DNA from: Thermoflexus sp040289485
GTDB lineage: Bacteria > Chloroflexota > Anaerolineae > Thermoflexales > Thermoflexaceae
Reading direction: 5' to 3'
Assembly: GCF_040289485.1 (NCBI RefSeq)
Contig: NZ_PSLG01000003.1
Location: 6,040 to 70,039, forward strand
Length of the DNA: 64,000 nucleotides
The position numbers and the translations under genes are program-made. How positions within the stretch are numbered: the stretch's first letter is position 1; every line of letters starts with the position of its first letter. Below are positions 24,476-31,333 of this stretch, piece by piece. Below the pieces are notes generated by a model. The model was not told the DNA's origin, searched no databases, and saw only the letters and a program-made list of their open reading frames with translations.

Positions 24476-25501
24476 TTACGGCGAATAGGGACAGAGCGGA
24501 TCGCTCTCCAGGGGGTCGCCGGTGACGGCGTAGGCCCGGGCTCGGGATCCCCCGCAGATCGCCCGGAAGGGACACCGGCCGCATTTCCTCTTCAGGCGGT
24601 CAGGATCCCGCAGGGCCCGGAACACAGGATGCTCCCGGTAGACGGCCACCGGGTCCTCCCGACGGACGTCCCTCAGCGGGAGAGGCAGGAAGCCTGCCGG
24701 ATAGATCTCGCCGATGTGGGAGACAAACATGATCCCGTTGCCGTCTCGCACCCCGAAGCCCCGCCGGATCTCCACCGGCACGTCCTTGCCGTTCCGCTGC
24801 ACGGCCACGCGGCGGTAGTGGGGCGCCTCGGTGGTCTTGATCGAGAAGGGCACCTGAGGGGCCAGGTCGAGGAGCCAGTGCATCAGCCTCTCGCTCTCCT
24901 CCGGGGAGATCTCCCGCAGCACCCGGCCGCGGCCGGTGGGCACGAGGAAGAACAGGCTCCAGCGGGCGACCCCCCATTCGATCAGCCGATCCACCATGGC
25001 CGGCAGGTCTCCCACGGTCTCGGCGCAGACCAGGGTGTTGACCTGCACCGGCAGGCCGGCCGCCCGCGCCCATCGGACAGCCCGCACCGTCCCCTCGAAA
25101 CTGCCCGGCACGCCGCGCAGGGCATCGTGGCGTTCCGCCGTCGCCCCGTCCAGGCTGAGGGCCAGCATCCAGACCCCCGCCGCCTGCAGCCGCCGGATCA
25201 CCCCCTCGGTGAGGGCGTAGGTTCCGCTGGGCGTCAGGGCCACCGAGAAGCCCCGCTCCCGCGCCGCGGCGATCAGGTCGAACAGGTCCGGGCGCTGAAG
25301 GGGATCCCCGCCGGTGAGGACCAGATGGGGGAGCGGCGGGCCGAAGGCGGCCAGCCGGTCCAGGAGGGCCAGACCCTCCACCGTGGAGAGCTCCCGCGGA
25401 TCGCGCCAGGGGATGGCCTCCGCCCGGCAGTGACGGCAGGCCAGTTCGCACGCCCGCGTCAGTTCCCAGTAGATCAACAGGGGCCGCTCTTCGTAACGCA
25501 T
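24476..25501 (-). CDS. Radical SAM/SPASM protein of the heme operon
   Basis: A 341-residue radical SAM enzyme. The 4Fe-4S motif CELACRHC is at about residue 18, followed by LVLTGGDPLQRPDL. A C-terminal SPASM-like cluster site ends the protein (KCGRCPFRAICGGSRARAYA, plus a final Cys). The layout resembles the AhbD/NirJ-like and TIGR04053-type group found near heme genes. Those relatives modify heme precursors or peptides, but the exact reaction here is not known. It lies 10 bases after hemQ and 13 bases before hemL, with a GAGGAGGGGG site. With HemQ present, a classical AhbD role would be redundant. Confidence 0.85.
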   Translation of the reverse strand: MRYEERPLLIYWELTRACELACRHCRAEAIPWRDPRELSTVEGLALLDRLAAFGPPLPHLVLTGGDPLQRPDLFDLIAAARERGFSVALTPSGTYALTEGVIRRLQAAGVWMLALSLDGATAERHDALRGVPGSFEGTVRAVRWARAAGLPVQVNTLVCAETVGDLPAMVDRLIEWGVARWSLFFLVPTGRGRVLREISPEESERLMHWLLDLAPQVPFSIKTTEAPHYRRVAVQRNGKDVPVEIRRGFGVRDGNGIMFVSHIGEIYPAGFLPLPLRDVRREDPVAVYREHPVFRALRDPDRLKRKCGRCPFRAICGGSRARAYAVTGDPLESDPLCPYSP

Positions 25502-25511
25502 CGCCCCCTCC

Positions 25512-26192
25512 TCACCCGAGGTCGGCGAACAGTTCCTCCGACGGTCGGCGGAGGGCTGTGTAGATCGGTGTGTCCCGCAAGGTGTAGCGGCGAGCCTCCG
25601 TTCCCCGCAGCGTCTGGACCAGGTCGGAGAACAGGGCCAGATCGGCGGTCTCGTAGACCACCACGAACTCTTGGTCCTGCAGCCCGAAAGCGTAAAGGAG
25701 CCACTGCCGGATGGCCGGATATTGCCTCCCTACGCGGATGTGTTCGTTCATCATCCCCTGCCGCGCGTCCTTGCTCAGCAAATACCAATCCGTCGTCTTC
25801 ACGAAGGGGTAGACGATAAGGTAGAGGTCCCGTTCCGGGGCGAAGGGGTCGATCTCCTGGGGGGAGCGGCCGGCGGCATAGGGGGAGGGCCGGGTGAGAC
25901 CCCACAGGGTCTGGACCGGCTGGATCCGGGCGCGGCAGGCGTTGGCCGCCCGGGCGAAACGGGCGAAGAACCGGGCCGGGGCCTCGGGGTCCTCCACAGG
26001 CTCTGCGCTCCAGATCAGCAGGTCCGCCTCCGTCCGGGTCGGGAACACCTGGTAGAGGTGGACCGCGGCGGCGATCCCGCGGAAGCCCTCCCACCACGCG
26101 GCGGCCTGGGCGCGCCGCTGGGCCGGCGGGAGGGACCAGAAGGCCTCGCTGAACCGGAAGACGGCGAAATGGCCGAGGACAGGCTTCTCCAT
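25512..26192 (-). CDS. hemQ: Coproheme decarboxylase (chlorite dismutase-like HemQ)
   Basis: A 226-residue protein of the chlorite dismutase fold that decarboxylates coproheme to heme b with hydrogen peroxide, the last step of the coproporphyrin-dependent route. Family features are LGHFAVFRF at the start, YPFVKTTDWYLLSKDARQGMMNEH (with the Tyr and His positions expected of the active site) and QEFVVVYETADLALFSDLVQ. It has no signal peptide. An AGGT-type site precedes the ATG at 26192. It lies between hemB and the radical SAM gene. Together with HemY and HemH it defines the pathway type. Confidence 0.92.
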   Translation of the reverse strand: MEKPVLGHFAVFRFSEAFWSLPPAQRRAQAAAWWEGFRGIAAAVHLYQVFPTRTEADLLIWSAEPVEDPEAPARFFARFARAANACRARIQPVQTLWGLTRPSPYAAGRSPQEIDPFAPERDLYLIVYPFVKTTDWYLLSKDARQGMMNEHIRVGRQYPAIRQWLLYAFGLQDQEFVVVYETADLALFSDLVQTLRGTEARRYTLRDTPIYTALRRPSEELFADLG

Positions 26193-26213
26193 CGTGGGAC
26201 CTCCGGAAAGGGA

Positions 26214-26948
26214 TCAGAGGGCCATCGGGATCTCCCCGCGGAGGAGCCGCGCGGCCTCTTTCGCGAAGTAGGTGATGATGAGATCCGCCCCCGCCCGCTG
26301 GATGGCCGTCAGGATCTCCAGCATCGCCCGCGTCTCGTCCAGCCAGCCCATGGCGGCGGCGGCCTTCACCATGCTGTATTCGCCGCTCACGTTGTAGGCG
26401 GCGATGGGATGATCGAAGCGCTGACGGGCCTGTCGGATCACGTCCAGGTAGGCGAGGGCCGGTTTCACCATCACGATGTCTGCCCCCTGGGCGATGTCCC
26501 GCTCGATCTCCCGCAGCGCCTCCCGGGCGTTGGCCGGATCCATCTGGTAGCCACGCCGATCGCCGAAGCGGGGCGCCGAGTCGGCGGCCTCCCGGAAGGG
26601 TCCGTAAAAGGCCGAGGCGAACTTGGCCGAGTAGGCCATGATCCCCACGTGGAGGAAGCCGGCCTCGTCCAAGGCCTCCCGGATGGCTCGGACCTGCCCG
26701 TCCATCATCGCGCTGGGGGCGACGAGATCCGCCCCGGCCGCCGCGTGGGATACGGCCATGCGGGCCAGGAGGGGCAATGTGGCGTCGTTGTCCACCTGGC
26801 CGTCTCGCACGACTCCGCAGTGGCCGTGGTCGGTGTAGGCGCAGAGGCCAGCGAACGATCCGACGGTCCAGGGGCATGCGGGGAAGGCGGCCCGGCGCCC
26901 ACCGCGCCGCACCGCATGGGACGGGGATCCCGGCGGGCCTCTCTCCAT
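26214..26948 (-). CDS. hemB: Porphobilinogen synthase (HemB), N-terminal third missing
   Basis: Condenses two 5-aminolevulinate molecules in the normal enzyme, but this copy has only 244 residues instead of about 325-340. From GLCAYTDHGHCG onward it matches the family closely, including both active-site lysine regions (AYSAKFASAFYGPFRE and VMVKPALAYLDVI) and ITYFAKEAARLL. The first about 110 residues are absent and replaced by some 30 unrelated Arg/Gly/Pro-rich residues. The first zinc cysteine of the CxCx7C motif is lost as well. No matching N-terminal sequence was found upstream in any minus-strand frame. The TIM barrel would be incomplete, so this is probably a pseudogene unless another intact copy or fragment supplies the rest. 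It leads the heme operon. Confidence 0.85.
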   Translation of the reverse strand: MERGPPGSPSHAVRRGGRRAAFPACPWTVGSFAGLCAYTDHGHCGVVRDGQVDNDATLPLLARMAVSHAAAGADLVAPSAMMDGQVRAIREALDEAGFLHVGIMAYSAKFASAFYGPFREAADSAPRFGDRRGYQMDPANAREALREIERDIAQGADIVMVKPALAYLDVIRQARQRFDHPIAAYNVSGEYSMVKAAAAMGWLDETRAMLEILTAIQRAGADLIITYFAKEAARLLRGEIPMAL

Positions 26949-27125
26949 GCTACTCCGGCTTCGTTAGAAATCCATCAGCGCAACGGGATCGCTCTTTGCC
27001 ATTTCGTCGGTACATCGTGGCGAACATGTTGTGCGAGCGGAGGAAAGGTCGAAAAATATGCGGTGGAGTGCTCTGAGAATCGAGGAAGGAGGTTCGGATG
27101 GCGGGGGGAGGGTGTTGGGGATCTG

Positions 27126-27134
27126 TGCTATAAT
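27126..27134 (+). promoter_or_regulatory. Extended -10 promoter element before secG
   Basis: TGCTATAAT is a perfect extended -10 sequence (TGnTATAAT). It lies about 80 bases upstream of the secG start; no good -35 box is seen. It falls in a 262-base gene-free stretch (26949-27210) between the truncated hemB and secG that is poorer in GC than its surroundings and shows no other feature. Confidence 0.6.
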
Positions 27135-27210
27135 GGGCGGCTGGTGGCCGGGGGCTGGCGGTTCGGGCAGCCCCTGGTCGACTGGTGGAGATCGATGGGG
27201 GAGGCGATCG

Positions 27211-27447
27211 GTGACCACGGCGTTGCACCTTGCCCAGATCGTGTTGGCGGTGGCCCTCATCGCCATCATCCTGCTCCAGGCGGGCTCCTCGCAACTTGGC
27301 GGGGTGTTCGGGCTGGGGGATGTGGGGGTGCCTCGGAAGCGGCGGGGGCTGGAGCGGACGGTGTTCAACCTGACGGTCCTTTTGGCCGTCCTCTTCCTGG
27401 CCCTGGCAGTGGTCAACGTGATCGTCACCGGGAACCCGACCGGTTGA
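27211..27447 (+). CDS. secG: Preprotein translocase subunit SecG
   Basis: A 78-residue inner-membrane component of the SecYEG channel. It has two hydrophobic helices (ALHLAQIVLAVALIAIILLQ and VFNLTVLLAVLFLALAVVNVIV) separated by the Gly-rich loop GSSQLGGVFGLGD, the standard SecG pattern. The start is a GTG at 27211 with GGGGGAGG six bases upstream; the frame is open further upstream but without SecG-like sequence. A peptide-binding protein gene follows after 23 bases. An in-frame TTG for that gene overlaps the secG stop. Confidence 0.93.
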   Translation: MTTALHLAQIVLAVALIAIILLQAGSSQLGGVFGLGDVGVPRKRRGLERTVFNLTVLLAVLFLALAVVNVIVTGNPTG

Positions 27448-27470
27448 GCCGCGCCGGTGTCACAGCGGCC

Positions 27471-29147
27471 ATGGCGTCCCGTCCCCGTCCCCCGACCCTG
27501 GCCCCAGGCCTGCGCCTTCCCCTGGCGCTGCTCAGTCTGTTGGCGGTTGGCCTGGGGCTCCTGATGATGTCCCTGGCTGCCCGGGCGGGCGTGGAGACCG
27601 TCCCGGCGCGGGGCGGGCAGTATGTGGAGGCCCTGGTCGGCCCCATCACCACCTTGAACCCCCTTCAGGTCCAGCCGGGCGATCCGGAGGCCGATCTTAC
27701 CCGCCTGATCTTCAACAGCCTGGTGCGCCTGGATCCCCAAGGGCTCCCGGTGGGCGATCTGGCCCTGCGGTGGGAGGTCTCGGAGGACGGACGGCGCTAC
27801 ACGTTCTATCTTCGTCCCAACGTCCGCTGGCACGACGGCGTGCCGTTCACCGCCGACGACGTCCTTTTCACCGTGCGCCTGTTGCAGTCTCCGGACCTCC
27901 CGGGTCCTCCGGGGCGGGCATTCCTCTGGCAGGCCATCGAGGTGGTCCCCATCAACAGCCTGACGGTCCAGTTCCGGCTGCCGGAGCCCCTGGCCGTCTT
28001 CCCCGACCTATTGACCTTCGGGATCCTGCCGGCCCATCGTCTCCAGGGGGTCCCGCCGAGTCAGTTCAGCGCCCATCCCTTCCACCTGAGCCCCATTGGG
28101 ACCGGTCCGTATCGGGTGGAGCGGGTGTATGTGGAAGAGGGGCGGATCCAGCGGGTGCGCCTGGCCGCCCACACGGGCTACTTCCGGGGCCCGCCGCTCC
28201 TGGAGCAGGTGGAGTTCCGGATCTTTCCGGACACGCGCACCGCCCTCATGGCCTACCGCGCGGGGGAGGTGCAGGGGATCGCCCGGATCTTCCCCACCGA
28301 TCTGGACCAAGTGCGCGCCCTGCCGACGCTGAACCTGTTCTCAGCCCTCCTCTCCGGTTATGAGGCCATCCTGCTCAACCACGCCTCGCCCCTTTTCCGG
28401 GACCGGGAGGTGCGCCAGGCCCTCTGGCTGGCCCTGGATCGCCAGCACCTGATCGATCGCTTGCTGGCCGGCCAGGGGGTGGTTGCCCACAGCCCCATCC
28501 CGCCCCGGAATTGGGCGTTTCACCCCCGCCTGCCGCCCGTCCCCTACGACCCGGAGCGGGCACGGGCGCTGCTGGAAGCGCGGGGCTGGACGATCCCGGA
28601 GGGCGAGACAGGGCGCCGGAAGGGGGACCAGGTCTTCCGCTTCCGCCTGGTGACCAGCGCCGACGGGTTCCACGAGGTCCTCGCCCAGGAGATCGCCCGG
28701 CAGTGGCGGGCCTTGGGGATCGCGGTGGAGGTGGAGCCCCTTCCTGGGGACCTGGTGGCCCAGGCCCTGGCCCCCCATCGGTTCGATGCGGCCCTGGTGG
28801 AGATCATGATCCCGGGGGATCCTGACCCCTATCCGTTCTGGCACGAGACCCAGGTCGAGGGCGGACAGAACTACGGTGGGTTCCGGGATCGAGACATCAG
28901 CGAGGTCCTGGAGGAGGCCCGGCGGGTCCCCGACATCGCCCGTCGCCGGGACCTCTATTGGCGCTTCCAGGAACTGTTCCAAGAGAAGGTCCCGGCCCTG
29001 TTGCTCTTCTATCCCGTTTACACCTACGCGGTGGACGAGCGGATCTCCGGGATCCAGATCGGGGCCCTGCTGCACACCCCCGCCGACCGCTTCGATGGGA
29101 TCACCGAGTGGTACACCATGGTCCGCCGCCGGGTCATCGTGCGGTAG
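27471..29147 (+). CDS. Peptide/nickel-type ABC transporter substrate-binding protein
   Basis: A 558-residue extracytoplasmic solute-binding protein of family 5 (OppA/DppA-like). An N-terminal hydrophobic helix (residues about 13-36, LPLALLSLLAVGLGLLMMSL) acts as signal peptide or anchor; there is no lipobox cysteine. The family segment LALRWEVSEDGRRYTFYLRPNVRWHDGVPFTADDV is clear, as is VRQALWLALDRQHLIDRLLAG. The ATG at 27471 was chosen; an in-frame TTG at 27444 overlapping the secG stop is possible. No permease or ATPase genes follow, so it is an orphan binding protein here. Confidence 0.88.
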   Translation: MASRPRPPTLAPGLRLPLALLSLLAVGLGLLMMSLAARAGVETVPARGGQYVEALVGPITTLNPLQVQPGDPEADLTRLIFNSLVRLDPQGLPVGDLALRWEVSEDGRRYTFYLRPNVRWHDGVPFTADDVLFTVRLLQSPDLPGPPGRAFLWQAIEVVPINSLTVQFRLPEPLAVFPDLLTFGILPAHRLQGVPPSQFSAHPFHLSPIGTGPYRVERVYVEEGRIQRVRLAAHTGYFRGPPLLEQVEFRIFPDTRTALMAYRAGEVQGIARIFPTDLDQVRALPTLNLFSALLSGYEAILLNHASPLFRDREVRQALWLALDRQHLIDRLLAGQGVVAHSPIPPRNWAFHPRLPPVPYDPERARALLEARGWTIPEGETGRRKGDQVFRFRLVTSADGFHEVLAQEIARQWRALGIAVEVEPLPGDLVAQALAPHRFDAALVEIMIPGDPDPYPFWHETQVEGGQNYGGFRDRDISEVLEEARRVPDIARRRDLYWRFQELFQEKVPALLLFYPVYTYAVDERISGIQIGALLHTPADRFDGITEWYTMVRRRVIVR

Positions 29148-29159
29148 CCGTCCGCCGCC

Positions 29160-29816
29160 TCACAGCCAGCGGGTGAAGGCGTGTAGGGGGCGCCGGGATC
29201 GAGGGGGAGGCATTCCCGCGGGGACCCCCAGGGTGACCAGGCCTTGGGGTTCCCAATCCGCTGGGAGGCCCAGGACCTCCCGGACGGTCTCGGGGCAGAA
29301 GAGGGGTGCGCACATCCAGCAGGCCCCCAGGCCCAGGGCGTGGGCCATCAGCAGCAGGTTCTGCCCCGCCATGGCCACGCTCTGGATGGCCATGGCCCGT
29401 TCCGCGGCCTGTCGCCGTGGGTCCGGATAGCGGTCCATCTCGGCCATGGAAAGACAAATCACCAGCACCACCGGCGCGCCGGTGATCCGGGCTACCGAGC
29501 GGCCCACCTCGGCGGCGATCTCTTCCTCCGGGACCCCATCGGCCCGCCGATCCGCCGCCAGCCGCTCGCCCATCGCCCGCGCCAGGCGGGCCTTCCGTTC
29601 GGGATCTCGCACCACCGCGAAGCGCCAGGGTTGCCGGTTGTGGGCCGAGGGGGCCCATCGGGCGGCCTCCAAACAGGCCCGCACCAGGGCCTCCGGGAGG
29701 GGATCCGGTCGGTAGCGGCGGATCGACCGTCGGGCCCGCAGGTGCGCCAGCAGCCCCCGGGCCGCGGGCGGCAGGCCCAGGGCCTCTTCCTCATCTTCAG
29801 GGTTCGGAAGCCCCAT
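29160..29816 (-). CDS. Nitroreductase-family protein resembling the FbiB C-terminal domain
   Basis: FMN-dependent oxidoreductase fold, 218 residues. The motif ARRSIRRYRPDPLPEALVRACLEAARWAPSAHN is followed by QPWRFAVVRD, GAPVVLVICLSMAEMDRYPD and LGLGACWMCAPLFCPETVREVLGLP. This pattern is very close to the C-terminal domain of FbiB, which reduces dehydro-F420 in F420 synthesis. No F420:glutamate ligase domain is attached. A role in F420 metabolism is inference; a general nitroreductase is possible. The start is uncertain: ATG at 29816 overlaps the adenosyltransferase gene by 20 bases, and ATG at 29849 by 53, and neither has a good ribosome binding site. Confidence 0.82.
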   Translation of the reverse strand: MGLPNPEDEEEALGLPPAARGLLAHLRARRSIRRYRPDPLPEALVRACLEAARWAPSAHNRQPWRFAVVRDPERKARLARAMGERLAADRRADGVPEEEIAAEVGRSVARITGAPVVLVICLSMAEMDRYPDPRRQAAERAMAIQSVAMAGQNLLLMAHALGLGACWMCAPLFCPETVREVLGLPADWEPQGLVTLGVPAGMPPPRSRRPLHAFTRWL

Positions 29817-30366
29817 GTTCGGGAATCCAGGGTTGCTCTGGGACGCCATAGGCCGCGTTGACCCAGCGGGCCAGTGTGAAAAGCAGGTCCGAGAGCCGGT
29901 TCAGGTAAGCCAGGATCCAGGGCGGAACCGGCTCCTGCCGATGGAGGGTCACCACCGCCCGTTCCGCCCGCCGGCAGACGGTGCGGGCGACATGGAGGAG
30001 GGCGCCCAGAGGATGTCCCCCGGGGAGCAAGAACGCCCGCACCGGTCCCACCGCCGCCTCGCTCTCGTCGATCCAGGCCTCCAGCGTCGGGATGCGGGCC
30101 GCTGCCGGCGGCGGGAGCGGCGGCCCACGGTCGGCCACGGCGGGGTCCAGGGCCAGGTGGCTGCCGATGACGAAGAGATCCCGCTGGATCCCCACCAGCC
30201 GCTCCGCCCATGGCGCCGGCATCCCCATGGCGATCACATACCCCAGCCAGGCGTTCAGTTCGTCCACCGCGCCGTAGGCGGCCACCCGGGGATGGTCCTT
30301 CGGGACCCGGGTCGGGCCCATCAATTGGGTGGTCCCATCGTCGCCGGTGCGCGTGTAGAGCCGCAT
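29797..30366 (-). CDS. Cob(I)alamin adenosyltransferase, PduO type
   Basis: A 189-residue enzyme that transfers the adenosyl group of ATP to cob(I)alamin to make coenzyme B12. The N-terminus LYTRTGDDGTTQLMG is the ATP-binding signature of PduO-type enzymes. The conserved C-terminal part has GALLHVARTVCRRAERAVV and YLNRLSDLLFTLARWVN. It lies 42 bases after the DUF212 gene and its end overlaps the nitroreductase gene. No B12-dependent enzyme gene is in this window. Assignment of function is firm; the biological partner is unknown. Confidence 0.92.
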   Translation of the reverse strand: MRLYTRTGDDGTTQLMGPTRVPKDHPRVAAYGAVDELNAWLGYVIAMGMPAPWAERLVGIQRDLFVIGSHLALDPAVADRGPPLPPPAAARIPTLEAWIDESEAAVGPVRAFLLPGGHPLGALLHVARTVCRRAERAVVTLHRQEPVPPWILAYLNRLSDLLFTLARWVNAAYGVPEQPWIPEHGASEP

Positions 30367-30408
30367 GGCTGCCTCGCCGGATCGAGGGTCGGGGTTTGGG
30401 CGGCGCCG

Positions 30409-30861
30409 CTATGGGGCCAGGTGCCACCACAGGGCGGCCATGGCGATCCCCAGCGCCGCGCCGGCCACCACCTCCATGGGGGTGTGGCCGAGGAGCTCCT
30501 TGAGCCGCTGCTCGCTGATGGGCCGGCCGGCGAACAGTTCGTCCAGGATCTGGTTCAGGAGGCGGGCTTGGATGCTGGCCGCCCGGCGGACGCCGGCCGC
30601 GTCATACATCACGATGAGGGCGACGATAAGGCTGATGGCGAAGGCGGTGGAGGCCAGCCCCTCCCGCAGCCCCACCGCGGTGGCCATCGCCGAGACCAGG
30701 GCGGCGTGGGAACTGGGCATGCCGCCGGCGCTGATCAGGAGGCCGAGGTTCCATCGCCGTCGCCGGGCCCATTCCACCGGCACCTTGGAGGCCTGGGCCA
30801 CTGTCCAGGCCAACAGCGCCGGGATCAGGATCGGGTTCTGAAAAAGATCCCCCAGGGCCAT
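30409..30861 (-). CDS. DUF212 / divergent PAP2 family membrane protein
   Basis: A 150-residue inner-membrane protein related to acid phosphatase/vanadium haloperoxidase folds (YuiD-like). Characteristic stretches are QASKVPVEWARRRRWN, LISAGGMPSSHAALVSAMATAVG, VMYDAAGVRRAASIQARLLNQ and LKELLGHTPMEVVAGAALG. The phosphatase-like histidine of GMPSSH is present. The ATG at 30861 fits known N-termini and has GGGAG eight bases upstream. Alternative starts at 30900 and 30924 exist, the latter overlapping the xseB stop as ATGA. The substrate is not established for the family. Confidence 0.85.
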   Translation of the reverse strand: MALGDLFQNPILIPALLAWTVAQASKVPVEWARRRRWNLGLLISAGGMPSSHAALVSAMATAVGLREGLASTAFAISLIVALIVMYDAAGVRRAASIQARLLNQILDELFAGRPISEQRLKELLGHTPMEVVAGAALGIAMAALWWHLAP

Positions 30862-30920
30862 CCGGATCGCTCCCTCCGGGCGGATCGCGCCGTTCCGCAT
30901 CGCCTCCCCTGGGGATCGTT

Positions 30921-31160
30921 TCATTCCTCCCCTGCGAAGGGGGCCAGGCGGGGGATCCCCTCCGCCTCCACCTCCAAGACGCGCACGCGCAGCCGGGCCT
31001 CTTGCAGCAAGCGCTGGCAATGATCGGCCAGGGCCTGCCCCCGCTCGTAGAGGGCCAGGGCCTCCTCCAGGGGAAGGGCGCCCCCCTCCAGCGCGCGCAC
31101 GATCCGCTCCAGTTCGGCGAGGGCCTCCTCGAAGGTCAACGCCTGGATCGCTGGTTCCAT
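30921..31160 (-). CDS. xseB: Exodeoxyribonuclease VII small subunit
   Basis: A 79-residue helical subunit that assembles with XseA into exonuclease VII, which degrades single-stranded DNA from both ends. The sequence LTFEEALAELERIVRALEGGALPLEEALALYERGQALADHCQRLL is the complete family signature. The ATG at 31160 has GGGGGAGG six bases upstream. It is first in a minus-strand operon with its own promoter; xseA lies 25 kb away on the other strand. A 6-bp GC hairpin (31183-31200) lies in its leader. Confidence 0.94.
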   Translation of the reverse strand: MEPAIQALTFEEALAELERIVRALEGGALPLEEALALYERGQALADHCQRLLQEARLRVRVLEVEAEGIPRLAPFAGEE

Positions 31161-31215
31161 CCTAGGCCTCCCCCAGGGGTCGCCCCCCGCAAGCGGGGGG
31201 CCTTGGTCCGGTTGA

Positions 31216-31244
31216 ATCATAACGACATCGAGAGGGGGAGACAA
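31216..31244 (-). promoter_or_regulatory. Promoter of the xseB operon
   Basis: Minus-strand TTGTCT (31239-31244), a 17-base spacer and TATGAT (31216-31221). The transcript would start near 31209 and run through a CCCCCC-GCAAGC-GGGGGG hairpin (31183-31200) before the xseB ribosome binding site. A plus-strand -10-like TAAAAT (31267-31272) for the DUF512 gene lies just beyond, so the region is divergent. Confidence 0.68.
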
Positions 31245-31333
31245 GCGCCGCTGCTCCCTCCGGGTTTAAAATGAGGTCCATGGGCACTTTCCTGTCGAGG
31301 GGGCCATCCCTCCGGGCGAATTGTGGGGCGGCG

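Noticed and set aside
27085..27132. Possible leader peptide: AAGGAGG followed by ATG and eleven codons before secG
   Set aside because: It overlaps the extended -10 promoter of secG, so it would lie upstream of that transcript. No attenuator-like hairpin follows.
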